This document shows positions 28,145 to 36,695 of a DNA stretch of 64,000 bases, piece by piece; position 1 is the stretch's first letter, and every line of letters begins with the position of its first letter. The translations under genes and the position numbers were made by a program. The stretch is from contig JAJUFC010000002.1 of NCBI GenBank assembly GCA_029263855.1, positions 186,001 to 250,000 on the forward strand, in the 5' to 3' direction. Source of the DNA: Candidatus Thermochlorobacteriaceae bacterium (GTDB lineage Bacteria > Bacteroidota > Chlorobiia > Chlorobiales > Thermochlorobacteraceae). The notes under the pieces are model-generated. The model saw nothing but the letters and a program-made list of their open reading frames with translations, made no database searches and was not told where the DNA came from.

Positions 28145-29110
28145 TTAACCGAGTTTAATTCGCGGGTCTACAATCCCATAGAGGACGTCGGCTAATAAGT
28201 TGCCCATAACGATTAACGTTCCTGAAATGAAGGTATTGGCGATGATGAGCGGGTAATCTCTCGCAAAGACGGCTTCGACGGCGATGCGCCCCATTCCCGG
28301 AATCGCGAAGATGACCTCGATGAAAAGCGCGCCGCTGAACAACGCGGGGAGCGAGCCGCCGAGAATCGTTACGACGGGCAAGAGCGCGTTGCGCAAAGCG
28401 TGTTTGAAGATGACGATTTTTTCGTTCAAGCCTTTGGCTCGCGCGGTGCGAATGTAATCTTGCCGAATCACCTCGAGCATCTGTCCGCGCACGTAGCGCG
28501 CGAGTCCCGCGATGCCGCCCAAACTGAGCACAAAGATAGGCAAGACTAAATGCTTCAATCGGTCTAAAATGAACTCAAACGTGCCGAGCGAATCCGCGCC
28601 GATGCTGTTGAGGTTTGACGCAGGAAACCATCCGAGTTTGAGCGAAAAGACGATGATGAGCATCAGCGAGAGCCAAAACTCTGGCATCGAGTAAATGAAG
28701 AGCGCGGAAACCGTCAGCGTTCGGTCGAGTTTCGTGCCTTGCTTGACGGCGGAAATCACGCCGAGCAAAATGCCGAAGATGAACTGCATCGCAATCCCGA
28801 TGAGCGCGAGCGAAACGGTAATTGGCACGGCTTCGGCAATCACATCGAAGACGGGCTGATGTCGACTGAAACTGCGCCCGAAATCGCCTTGCAACACGTT
28901 GCCGAGCCATTTGACATACTGCACGACGAGCGGGTCGTTCAAGCCGTATTGTTCGCGCATTTGTTCGGCGACTTTTGGCGAAACGCCCGGCTGAATGAAG
29001 AACGACGCGGGGTCGCCGGGCGCAAGGCGAATGATGAAGAAGGTCAGCGTCAAAACGCCGAAGACGAGCGGGATTGCGCCGATGACGCGGCGCAGCACAT
29101 AACTAAACAT
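28145..29110 (-). CDS. Peptide/nickel ABC transporter permease, DppB/OppB type
   Basis: 321 residues, six helices. N-terminal GxIPLVFGVLTLTFFIIRLA followed by PGDPASFFIQPGVSP is typical of DppB; the coupling loop EVIRQDYIRTARAKGLNEK with the EAA-type contact is present, and the end EAVFARDYPLIIANTFISGT is family-typical. It pairs with the binding lipoprotein encoded just upstream (36 bp). No DppC permease or ATPase genes follow; ccmC does instead, so the other subunits must be elsewhere. Confidence 0.92.
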   Translation of the reverse strand: MFSYVLRRVIGAIPLVFGVLTLTFFIIRLAPGDPASFFIQPGVSPKVAEQMREQYGLNDPLVVQYVKWLGNVLQGDFGRSFSRHQPVFDVIAEAVPITVSLALIGIAMQFIFGILLGVISAVKQGTKLDRTLTVSALFIYSMPEFWLSLMLIIVFSLKLGWFPASNLNSIGADSLGTFEFILDRLKHLVLPIFVLSLGGIAGLARYVRGQMLEVIRQDYIRTARAKGLNEKIVIFKHALRNALLPVVTILGGSLPALFSGALFIEVIFAIPGMGRIAVEAVFARDYPLIIANTFISGTLIVMGNLLADVLYGIVDPRIKLG

Positions 29111-29146
29111 CGCTTATCGCAGGTTGCGTTGATAGAGATTCACGGT

Positions 29147-30883
29147 TCATTTCACTGCCGTCTCGACGGGCATTGTCGAGAGCGTCCATTTCTCCAAGTC
29201 GTTATAGACGGAGAGAATGTTTGGATTTTCGCCAATCACGCGCTTGTTGTAGCCGACGATTCGACTGCTCCAAAACATTGGCACGAAGGGCACGTCGTCA
29301 TAAAACATCTGCTGAAACTCTTTCCAATAAGGCGCGGCTTCTTCGCGCGTGAGTTTAGATTGCCCGAGTTTGTTGAGTTCATCGACGCGCTTGTTGATGT
29401 AGCCAGAGGCGTTGAAATATGACTTATTCAAATCACTTCCGAAAGCGGAGGCGAGGTCGATTTCAAGCCCGACGCCTAGCGCGTTGAGCGACGCATCTAA
29501 TTGATGCTCGCGCGCTTTCTTTACGAACACGTTGAACTCCACGACTTCAATATTGCACTCGATTCCCAACTCTTTCAGGCTTTGCTGAATAATCGGTGCC
29601 ATGTATTCGCCTGCCGTTCCACCTTTGGAGTTCATAAGCGTGAAGGAGAACTTCACGCCGTTGCGTTCCAAAATGCCGTCGCTACCGACTTTCCAGCCGT
29701 CTTCGGCGAGGAGTTCTTTGGCGCGCTTGGGGTCGTAGGGATAGGGCTTGATGTCGCTGTTGAATGCCCACTTAAACGCGGGTGAAATCGGAGAGGTCAT
29801 CAATTCGGCGTATTTGCCGAAGTAGTAACCGTCCAAGATTTTTTCGCGGTCAATCGCCATTGCAATCGCAAGGCGGGTTTTCTTCGTGCCGAAAAGCGGG
29901 TGCGGCTTGATTTGCTTTCCTTCTTGATAGGCTTTGCAATCAATGTTGGAGAGCATGAGGTAGGAGTAAGTTCGATACTTTACGGTGCGGATATCGATTT
30001 GGGGATTTTCTTTCTCGATTTTAATCGCGTCTTCGGGCTTGATACCTTCCATCACGTCAATCGCGCCGGTTTTCAGTTGGGTGAGTTGCGTGGTGTATTC
30101 GGGAATGACGCGCATTGTTACGGTCGGGATTTTGCCGGGCGATGGCAAGTTATAAGCGGGGTTTGAGACGACCGTAAATTCTTGCTGGCGTTTCCATTCT
30201 TTGAACTTGAACGGTCCGCAACTGACAGTTGGGTTTGAGTTCAATTCGCTCGCACGAAATTCGCTCGGCTTGACGTCCTTCCAGACATGTTTTGGAATCG
30301 GTGTCAGCGCAGTGTGGAACTCAATCAAATGTTTGGCGACGGGTTTGTCGAAGTTGAAAATGAGCGTTGTATCGTTGGGCGCGAGAATGGCTTTGTCGTA
30401 GTCGACTTCTTCGGTGGGCTTGCCGTTTTTGTCGCGTCGTTTGACCAAGTCCTCGACGTATTCTTGTCGCGCGCTAGCGATGATGGGGTCGCCGTAGAGT
30501 TGGTATGTGAACTTGAAATCGTGAGCGGTTACGGGCGCGCCATCGGTCCATTTCACGTCGCCGCGCAGGTTGTAGGTGATGGATTTGAAATCGGGCGAAA
30601 TCGTCCAATTCTTCGCGATGGCGGGTTCATAGACGAGGTATCCGTTTGCGGTATCGAACGTGCCTGTCGTGATGCCGGGATAAATCATCGAGATGGCGGT
30701 CGAGCCTGAAACGGTTGAACTGATGACGGGATTGAAGTTATCGACGTCGCTTCTATCGGCGAGCACGAGCGTCGTCGCCATCGCGTTGGCGACTTGCGAT
30801 TTGTTTTCTTGCTTTTTTTGACAAGCGGCGGCGCCGAAAAGCATTAAAAGCATAAAAAGAACACGACTGTAATTGACTGTCAT
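29147..30883 (-). CDS. Peptide-binding lipoprotein (SBP family 5)
   Basis: 578 residues. N-terminal signal with a lipobox: hydrophobic stretch to residue 20 and C21 in FGAAACQ, so a lipoprotein. The family-5 signature is seen in AIAKNWTISPDFKSITYNLR, DVKWTDGAPVTAHDFKFTYQ, and the middle ending in LFGTKKTRLAIAMAIDREKI. It would capture oligopeptides or a similar ligand for the DppB-type permease encoded downstream. Ligand unknown. Confidence 0.92.
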   Translation of the reverse strand: MTVNYSRVLFMLLMLFGAAACQKKQENKSQVANAMATTLVLADRSDVDNFNPVISSTVSGSTAISMIYPGITTGTFDTANGYLVYEPAIAKNWTISPDFKSITYNLRGDVKWTDGAPVTAHDFKFTYQLYGDPIIASARQEYVEDLVKRRDKNGKPTEEVDYDKAILAPNDTTLIFNFDKPVAKHLIEFHTALTPIPKHVWKDVKPSEFRASELNSNPTVSCGPFKFKEWKRQQEFTVVSNPAYNLPSPGKIPTVTMRVIPEYTTQLTQLKTGAIDVMEGIKPEDAIKIEKENPQIDIRTVKYRTYSYLMLSNIDCKAYQEGKQIKPHPLFGTKKTRLAIAMAIDREKILDGYYFGKYAELMTSPISPAFKWAFNSDIKPYPYDPKRAKELLAEDGWKVGSDGILERNGVKFSFTLMNSKGGTAGEYMAPIIQQSLKELGIECNIEVVEFNVFVKKAREHQLDASLNALGVGLEIDLASAFGSDLNKSYFNASGYINKRVDELNKLGQSKLTREEAAPYWKEFQQMFYDDVPFVPMFWSSRIVGYNKRVIGENPNILSVYNDLEKWTLSTMPVETAVK

Positions 30884-30937
30884 TTTCGTCGCTGGTTTTA
30901 TGTGTTGTGAAAAGTTTCTTGACGCGCTTTTGGTCGG

Positions 30938-32002
30938 CTATTCAAAATCGTGCTCGAAGTATTCAATAGCTCTACTCTTTTTGGGATTGCGCTTGACTTT
31001 ATTGGCGCTGAACGCGAATTTCTTCTTTTTGTCGTCTTTGGATTGCTCTGCAATTTTTTCCAAAACGCGCTTGTCCAATTCTTGCGCCGGGTCGTAGCCG
31101 TAGTGTTTGAGAAGATAGTTTAGTGCCATCACTTCCGCAATGACGGTGATGTTTTTCCCGGGATAAATCGGGAGTTGAATATGCTGAATAGGCACACCAA
31201 GAATATCGGTATTTTTCGGCGCAAGTCCTGTTCGGTCATATTCGGTTTTGCTGTCCCATTCCATCAGTTCGACAACGATCTCGAGGCGTTTTTGATAGCG
31301 CACGGCTCGCACGCCAAAAATTTTTTCAACGTTGATGAAGCCCAAGCCGCGAATTTCCATGAAGTGCCCAATCGTTTCCATTCCGCTCGCCATTAAAACC
31401 GATTCGCCTTTGCGGGTGATGACAACAGCGTCGTCGGCGACGAGCCGATGCCCGCGCTCGACCAAATCTAACGCGATTTCCGATTTTCCAATGCCGCTTC
31501 GCCCTGTGAAGAACATTCCGATGCCATAGACATCGACCATTGAGCCGTGAAAGACTTGGTAAGGCGCGAACTGGTCGTCCAAAAAGTCGGTAACAAGGTA
31601 AATGAACTTCGTCGTTGAAAGCGAGGTGCGAAACACGGGAATACGCGCTTCGGTAGCCATTTTCAGAAGGTCTTTATCAAAGTCATTTGCGTCGGTGATG
31701 CAGATACAAGGAATTTTGTATGGCGTAATGTTGGCGAAAACTTCACGCCGCTTTTCGGGAGAGAACTGTTTGAGAAAGCGCGACTCGGTGTTGCCCAAAA
31801 TTTGAACGCGCTGATAAGTAAAAAGATTGGTAAAGCCTGCGAGCGCAAGTCCGGGGCGGTGAATATCGCGTTCAACGATTTTTCGATTCAAGCTGACCTT
31901 ATTGAGCCGCTCTAATGACACGCCAAGTCGCTCGGTGAGCGCGTCGTAGAGTTCAGCGACGGTGATGTCTTTCTTTTTTAGCGGTTGCTTGTTGAAATCC
32001 AT
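30938..32002 (-). CDS. hprK: HPr kinase/phosphorylase
   Basis: 354 residues. The C-terminal kinase domain has Walker A TGRSGIGKSE (166-175) and the HPrK signature EIRGLGFINVEKIFGVRA; an N-terminal MurF-like domain precedes it. It phosphorylates HPr (or Crh) on a serine and reverses this, linking carbon state to transcription or to carbon storage. About 40 residues at the C-terminus are Lys-rich and unconserved. It lies behind hpf on the same strand, an association also known from proteobacterial hpf-ptsN-hprK clusters. No ptsH or ptsI in the window. Confidence 0.95.
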   Translation of the reverse strand: MDFNKQPLKKKDITVAELYDALTERLGVSLERLNKVSLNRKIVERDIHRPGLALAGFTNLFTYQRVQILGNTESRFLKQFSPEKRREVFANITPYKIPCICITDANDFDKDLLKMATEARIPVFRTSLSTTKFIYLVTDFLDDQFAPYQVFHGSMVDVYGIGMFFTGRSGIGKSEIALDLVERGHRLVADDAVVITRKGESVLMASGMETIGHFMEIRGLGFINVEKIFGVRAVRYQKRLEIVVELMEWDSKTEYDRTGLAPKNTDILGVPIQHIQLPIYPGKNITVIAEVMALNYLLKHYGYDPAQELDKRVLEKIAEQSKDDKKKKFAFSANKVKRNPKKSRAIEYFEHDFE

Positions 32003-32037
32003 TGCGCAATGATAAAGTCGGCAGGTTTGAAATCGCT

Positions 32038-32085
32038 ATGATGAACAGCATGCCACCTTGCACCCCGTAGCACGCTGTTCATCAT
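32038..32085. repeat. 12-bp perfect inverted repeat between hpf and hprK
   Basis: ATGATGAACAGC (32038-32049) and GCTGTTCATCAT (32074-32085) with a 24-nt loop that can pair further (TGC/GCA, AC/GT). No T-tract follows in either direction, so it is not a simple terminator. It may be a regulatory RNA structure, a processing site or an operator for the hprK transcript. The right arm is itself near-palindromic (GTTCATCATGAAC). Confidence 0.6.
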
Positions 32086-32096
32086 GAACTCAACGA

Positions 32097-32441
32097 TTAG
32101 AGATGTCTAATTTTTTCTTTGTGTTTTTGAAGTTGTCGGCAGATATGCTCGACGCATAAATCGATGGCTTTCTGATAGGTCGGCGCCGCTTGTTTTGAGA
32201 CAAAAGTGTGGTTATGCACATGCGCCGTGATTTCCGCTCGCTTGTTCGTTACCAAGTCGTGCATTTGATGGTCAAGAATGATGTGGCAGTCGGTAACGCC
32301 ATTGTAATACTTATCGAAATCCAGTATGGCTTCTCGGGCGTAGCGTTCAATTTCAGGATGGCTTTTCGCATGACGGAGTGTGAATTGAACGCGCATTTTG
32401 TTTTCGTTAGCGTGTTGCCCGTTGAGATGTTGCTTTCCCAT
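32097..32441 (-). CDS. hpf: Ribosome hibernation promoting factor HPF (RaiA/YfiA family)
   Basis: 114 residues from the ATG at 32441, chosen because AAAGGA lies 9 nt upstream; the open frame extends to 32525 without conservation. The ribosome-binding domain is recognised from MRVQFTLRHAKSHPEIERYA, KYYNGVTDCHIILDHQ, and AEITAHVHNHTFVSKQAAPT with the C-terminal CVEHICRQLQKHKEKI. It lacks the C-terminal dimerisation domain, so it is a short HPF that would bind in the decoding groove and silence 30S/70S particles in stationary phase. Confidence 0.9.
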   Translation of the reverse strand: MGKQHLNGQHANENKMRVQFTLRHAKSHPEIERYAREAILDFDKYYNGVTDCHIILDHQMHDLVTNKRAEITAHVHNHTFVSKQAAPTYQKAIDLCVEHICRQLQKHKEKIRHL

Positions 32442-32532
32442 AATGGCTTTTCCTTTCAAGATAAGTGTTGGTAAGATTCGCTTCGCCACATTTAGCGAGG
32501 CGGGTTTGTTGCTTCGCGTTTTCAAAAGCGGA

Positions 32533-33540
32533 TTAGGCTTTCGGGTGCGCTTTGTTGTAGGTTTCTTTTAATCGTTCGAAAGTTATGTGTGTGTAAATCT
32601 CTGTTGTTGAAAGATTCTCGTGCCCCAACATTTCGCTGACGCTTCGTAAATCCGCACCGCCGTTGAGCAGGTGCGTTGCAAAGGTATGTCGCAAGATGTG
32701 CGGACTTTTTTTCTTCTGCTCGGTTACGCCTGAAAGAAGTTTTTTAACGCGCCGTTGCAGAAGCATCGGATAGACACGCTCCCCTTTTTCAGTGATGAAT
32801 GCCGCGTTGAAATCTGCGGCGTTTGTTGGATTGGCGTTTGCTGGTGCAGTCTCCCGATTAGAATGGTTTTCAGGTATCTCCTGTTTATGTTTTTCTTTTT
32901 TGATACGATGTAACGTATCAAAGTTTCGCCGCACTTCAAAGTATTTCTTCAGTGCTGAAATAGCCGATTTTCCAATTGGCACAATGCGTTGCTTTTTGCC
33001 TTTTCCGAGCACCTTAACAAAGCCTTGAACAAGGTCAATATCGTCTGTGTTCAGCCCAATCAGTTCTGAAAGGCGCAAGCCTGCGCTGTAAAAGAGTTCC
33101 AAGACGGCTTTATCGCGTGCGCCCTCGAGGGTTGAATCGTCTATGTCGGCAAGGGTTTCTTCGAAGAGTTTTTGTGTTTGTGCTTCGCTCAAAAAAGTCG
33201 GAAGGCGTTTGCTGGCTTTCGGCGTGGTTACGCTTGAAGCAGGCGACGATGCCAACACTTTGAGCGAGACGAGAAATTTGAAGAAGGTTTTAATCGCCGC
33301 CAATTTGCGCCCGATGGAGCGCGATTCATAGCTCTTCTCCAACAACTCGCCTAAAAAGAGCCGAATCGTGAGCGCATCAATTTGATGAAGTGGAATTTCC
33401 GATTCATCTTGCACTTCAAAGTGCGCTTTGAGAAACTGCGCGAACTGCGCAAGGTCGTTTTGATACGCCGTGACAGTGTGTTCCGACAGCATGCGCTCGG
33501 TTTGAAGCGAGGCGAAAAAACGTTGCAAGTGCACGGTCAT
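32533..33540 (-). CDS. xerC: Tyrosine recombinase XerC/XerD-like
   Basis: 335 residues. SAM-like N-terminal domain, then the catalytic set R156 (SAGLRLSELIGL), K180 (VLGKGKKQRIVPIG), H281/R284 (HILRHTFATHLL), H307 (LGHENLSTTE) and Y316 (IYTH). It resolves chromosome dimers at dif during division, and its place near the dcw cluster fits. A hydrophilic insertion of about 35 residues (206-245) separates the beta-hairpin from the catalytic helices. XerC versus XerD cannot be settled; no mobile element ends are seen around it. Confidence 0.93.
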   Translation of the reverse strand: MTVHLQRFFASLQTERMLSEHTVTAYQNDLAQFAQFLKAHFEVQDESEIPLHQIDALTIRLFLGELLEKSYESRSIGRKLAAIKTFFKFLVSLKVLASSPASSVTTPKASKRLPTFLSEAQTQKLFEETLADIDDSTLEGARDKAVLELFYSAGLRLSELIGLNTDDIDLVQGFVKVLGKGKKQRIVPIGKSAISALKKYFEVRRNFDTLHRIKKEKHKQEIPENHSNRETAPANANPTNAADFNAAFITEKGERVYPMLLQRRVKKLLSGVTEQKKKSPHILRHTFATHLLNGGADLRSVSEMLGHENLSTTEIYTHITFERLKETYNKAHPKA

Positions 33541-33675
33541 ACCGATTTGTTTTTTTACTGTTATGCAAGCCTTATGGAAAAGTAAAAAATTGCTTCTCTG
33601 TAAAACGAAAATTCTTCCTATGAAGAGGTTATCTTATGCGTTTCACATCGGTTCATAACGGATTCCTTTGAGACA

Positions 33676-33954
33676 ATGACGCTTTGCAAAGTTATCGGCA
33701 CGCTTGTCGCCACACAGAAAGACGCTGAATTGCGTCCTGCAAAATTGCTTGTTGTAAAGCCCATAAACCTTGATGGCTCATTTCGCAACGAGCGTGAGAT
33801 GATTGCGATTGATACACAAGATGCGGGCGAGGGCGATATGGTGTTAGTGGCGCAAGAAGGCGCGGTTGTTGAACAAGTGATGCAATCCGACAAAGTTCCC
33901 GCCAATACGATTGTGATGGCAGTGGTCGACGGCTTTGATGTATTTGAGTCGTAA
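33676..33954 (+). CDS. EutN/CcmL family microcompartment vertex protein
   Basis: 92 residues covering a single EutN/CcmL domain: CKVIGTLVATQKDAELRPAK, LLVVKPINLDGSF, then DAGEGDMVLVAQEGAVVEQV and TIVMAVVDGFDVFES. These proteins form pentamers that cap the vertices of bacterial microcompartments. No BMC-H shell gene, aldehyde dehydrogenase or diol dehydratase lies within the window, so the gene is an orphan here. Flanked by xerC (divergent) and ftsZ (convergent, across a shared terminator). Confidence 0.88.
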   Translation: MTLCKVIGTLVATQKDAELRPAKLLVVKPINLDGSFRNEREMIAIDTQDAGEGDMVLVAQEGAVVEQVMQSDKVPANTIVMAVVDGFDVFES

Positions 33955-33963
33955 AAACTCGTA

Positions 33964-33989
33964 GAAGCAACCTTTTTGGAGGTTGCTTC
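33964..33989. terminator. Shared terminator hairpin between the eutN-like gene and ftsZ
   Basis: A perfect 10-bp stem, GAAGCAACCT (33964-33973) with AGGTTGCTTC (33980-33989), loop of 6 nt. Plus-strand reading is followed by ACCCTTTT; minus-strand reading is followed by TACGAGTTTTTA. It ends the eutN transcript (10 nt after its stop) and sits 7 nt past the ftsZ stop. Confidence 0.75.
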
Positions 33990-33995
33990 ACCCTT

Positions 33996-35273
33996 TTAGT
34001 CCATGATTTTTCTAAGAAATGCTGGCGTTTCTGGATTCGTCTTACGAATTTTATCTCCCGACCCGTCGCCAGACTTCTGTTCGTTTTGCTCCTCAATCGT
34101 CTTCATAGCAATCGGCTGTGGCACGGGGATTCCGCGCTTGATGAACGACGGCGTGCTTTCGTCGTTTTTCTCGAACACGTCGGAACTCATGCGCTCCATT
34201 TTTCCGCCAACGAGCGGGTTTGAAATTGGTGGCGGCACAGGAGGAGTGGACTTTGCTTCGGTACGTCTGATGACTTGCAGTTCTGGTTGTTTTGTCGATG
34301 CAGTGGAAGTTTTTTTGTTTTTGTTGAATCCGGTTGCAATGACGGTTACGGTGATTTCACCCTTCATCGTGTCGTCCTCGACATGCCCGTGAATAATCGT
34401 CGCGCCCTCGCCTGCTTGTTCGTGAATGAAACTCATGGCTTCTTTCATATCGCCCATGGTTACATCGCCCGTGATGTTAATGAGCACGCCCGAAGAGCCT
34501 TTAATGGAAACGCCGTCCAAGAGTGGCGATGAAATGGCTTCTTCTGCGGCACGCAAGGCACGATTTTCTCCTGACGCGGTTGCCGACCCCATGAGCGCGT
34601 CGCCAGAATCGGACATGATGTTGCGCACGTCGGCGAAGTCGACATTGACGAAACCATGTTTGGTTACGATTTCGGAAATGCCTTTGGCGGCGCGATACAG
34701 CACATCATTTGCGATGCTGTAGGCTTGCTTGACGCTCAAATCGCCATTTGCGATGCTCAAGATTTTTTCGTTCTGCACCACGATGAGCGTATCGACTTCT
34801 TTGCGCAGTTCATCGATGCCGCGCATTGCGGTTTCCATCGTGCGTGCCCCTTCGTATTCAAACGGCTTGGTTACGATAGCAATCGTCAAGATGCCAAGTT
34901 TTCGAGCAATGTTAGCGACAACGGGTGCCGCGCCTGTGCCCGTACCTTTGCCCATGCCTGCGGTAATGAAGAGCATATCCGCGCCGCGAATGAGTTCGGA
35001 AATTTCTTCTCGCGATTCTTCCGCCGCGTGCTTTCCCACTTCGGGGTTGAACCCTGCACCGAGTCCTTTGGTTGTTGTGCCGCCGATTTGCAATCGATGT
35101 GTCGCACGCGACTTCGACAAGGCTTGACTATCGGTATTGCAAGTGATGAACTCTACACCAGCAATTCCGAGATCGACCATGTTGTTGACGGCGTTTCCAC
35201 CGCACCCGCCAACGCCGATGATTTTGATTTTCGCGCCGAGCGGCGAATAGGTTGTGTCTAATTCAAATGGCAT
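33996..35273 (-). CDS. ftsZ: Cell division protein FtsZ
   Basis: 425 residues. Tubulin-like GTPase: G1 region GVGGCGGNAVNNM (20-32), T4 loop GMGKGTGTGAAP (106-117), T7 region DFADVRNIM. The T4 loop has Lys109 where most FtsZ have Gly. A variable linker leads to the C-terminal peptide ETPAFLRKIMD, the docking site for FtsA. A strong AAGGAGG precedes the ATG. It is last in the dcw cluster and separated from ftsA by 102 bp. Confidence 0.97.
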   Translation of the reverse strand: MPFELDTTYSPLGAKIKIIGVGGCGGNAVNNMVDLGIAGVEFITCNTDSQALSKSRATHRLQIGGTTTKGLGAGFNPEVGKHAAEESREEISELIRGADMLFITAGMGKGTGTGAAPVVANIARKLGILTIAIVTKPFEYEGARTMETAMRGIDELRKEVDTLIVVQNEKILSIANGDLSVKQAYSIANDVLYRAAKGISEIVTKHGFVNVDFADVRNIMSDSGDALMGSATASGENRALRAAEEAISSPLLDGVSIKGSSGVLINITGDVTMGDMKEAMSFIHEQAGEGATIIHGHVEDDTMKGEITVTVIATGFNKNKKTSTASTKQPELQVIRRTEAKSTPPVPPPISNPLVGGKMERMSSDVFEKNDESTPSFIKRGIPVPQPIAMKTIEEQNEQKSGDGSGDKIRKTNPETPAFLRKIMD

Positions 35274-35352
35274 AGTTACTCGCCTCCTTACACGGTTCTT
35301 TTTTGTGAATTAAGTTTCGCTCTTCTTCCGAGAAAGTTTGTTTTGTCGTCAT
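35263..35352 (-). CDS. Possible 29-aa leader ORF overlapping the ftsZ start
   Basis: ATG at 35352, reading MTTKQTFSEEERNLIHKKEP and ending CKEASNYAI, with its TGA 8 nt inside ftsZ. A GGAG lies 11 nt upstream of the ATG. The ftsZ ribosome binding site lies within this ORF, so translating it would affect ftsZ initiation. Nothing is known about it; it may be chance. Confidence 0.2.
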   Translation of the reverse strand: MTTKQTFSEEERNLIHKKEPCKEASNYAI

Positions 35353-35375
35353 ATCTCTTGCACTCCGTTTATCGT

Positions 35376-36680
35376 TTAGATTTGATCGAACCATTCTTTA
35401 ACCTTATCAAAAATGTTTTTGTCGGATTTCTTTTCCGATTCGTTTTGCGCCGCTTTAGATGTCTCCAATTCCAGCTCTTTTTCTTCGACCGCCTCGTGCG
35501 ACGGCTGTTCAATCGGCATATTGCGAAACGCATGCAAGACTAATCCCGCCGCCGTTGCATATTTAGGCGAATTAAGTTCGCCCTTCATTCCGCCGTCAAG
35601 CCCGTCGGGCGAGCCGATTCGAACATCGAGCCCTAAAACCTGTTGCGCCAAACTTTGCGTGCCTTGCACCAGCGCGCCGCCGCCTGTGATAATTGCGCCC
35701 GCATTCAGATATTGATAATCGCCCGATTTTTTTAGCGACTCGCGCACGCGCTCGAAAATTTCCGTCATGCGCGCCTCAATGATGTTCGTCAAAGCAGATT
35801 TTCGGAACGACTTCGGCGGACGCCCTTCCAAATCGGAAACCAAAATTTCTTCATCGTGAATCAGGTCGGGGAAGTAAGCGCATCCGTGCTTGACCTTCAA
35901 CTCTTCGGCAATGTCTTCCAGCGTGTGCAATCCGATGGCAACATCGTTCGTCACGTCCCAGCCTGCAATTTTGACCACTTCGGAATAGCGAATCGCGCCC
36001 CGCCGATAAATCGCAATGTCGGTTGTACCACCGCCAATGTCAATAACCACGACACCGCTCTTTTGCTCGCGCCCTTTAATAACCGCCAGCCCCGATGCCA
36101 CAGGCTCAAACGTCATGCCGTTTACTGAAAGCCCTGCTTTTTCAATACACTGCTCAATGTTGCGGATTTTGCTAATCATGCCCATCACCACATAAACACT
36201 TCCGCGCATCGATTGCCCCGCCATACCAATCGGGTCTAAAACGCCCTCTTGGTCGTCGACGATGAACTCTTGTGGAATCGAGTGAATGACGCGCCGCTCC
36301 ATGTTCAAGTGCTCTAAACTTTTTTTCGCCTTTTCGACCAAGCGCATTACGTCGTTATGATTGACGATTTGCGTTGGGTTAATCGTAATTTCCGCGCTCG
36401 ACTTAATGCACTGCACATGCTCACCTGAAATGCCCACATTCACGCCTTTGATTTTAATGCTCGAGGTGTGCGAGGCTTCGCTCACCGCCTCACGAATTGC
36501 ATCAACCGTGCGATTGATATTGACCACCGTTGCACGTTGCAATCCTTCCGACTTCGATTTCCCAACGCCTAAAACATGGATTTTTCCAAACTCGTCTTTT
36601 TTGGCAACGACACAGCAGACTTTGGTCGTGCCAATATCCAGACCTACCACAAATTGTTCTTTCGTTTTTCCATTCGTCAT
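35376..36680 (-). CDS. ftsA: Cell division protein FtsA
   Basis: 434 residues of the actin/HSP70 fold. Phosphate-binding loops are visible: VVGLDIGTTKVCCVVA near residue 12 and VVVIDIGGGTTDIAIYRRG in the middle; the SHS2 (1C) domain lies between. The C-terminus ends KEWFDQI, a plausible amphipathic membrane-binding helix after a Glu/Lys-rich linker. FtsA tethers FtsZ to the membrane. It is followed by ftsZ as usual. Confidence 0.96.
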   Translation of the reverse strand: MTNGKTKEQFVVGLDIGTTKVCCVVAKKDEFGKIHVLGVGKSKSEGLQRATVVNINRTVDAIREAVSEASHTSSIKIKGVNVGISGEHVQCIKSSAEITINPTQIVNHNDVMRLVEKAKKSLEHLNMERRVIHSIPQEFIVDDQEGVLDPIGMAGQSMRGSVYVVMGMISKIRNIEQCIEKAGLSVNGMTFEPVASGLAVIKGREQKSGVVVIDIGGGTTDIAIYRRGAIRYSEVVKIAGWDVTNDVAIGLHTLEDIAEELKVKHGCAYFPDLIHDEEILVSDLEGRPPKSFRKSALTNIIEARMTEIFERVRESLKKSGDYQYLNAGAIITGGGALVQGTQSLAQQVLGLDVRIGSPDGLDGGMKGELNSPKYATAAGLVLHAFRNMPIEQPSHEAVEEKELELETSKAAQNESEKKSDKNIFDKVKEWFDQI

Positions 36681-36695
36681 CTGTGCACCTCGTTT

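Noticed and set aside
32533-33540. Tyrosine recombinase considered as an integrase of a mobile element
   Set aside because: It has housekeeping XerC length and motifs, lies next to core genes, and no attachment sites, tRNA target or cargo are visible.
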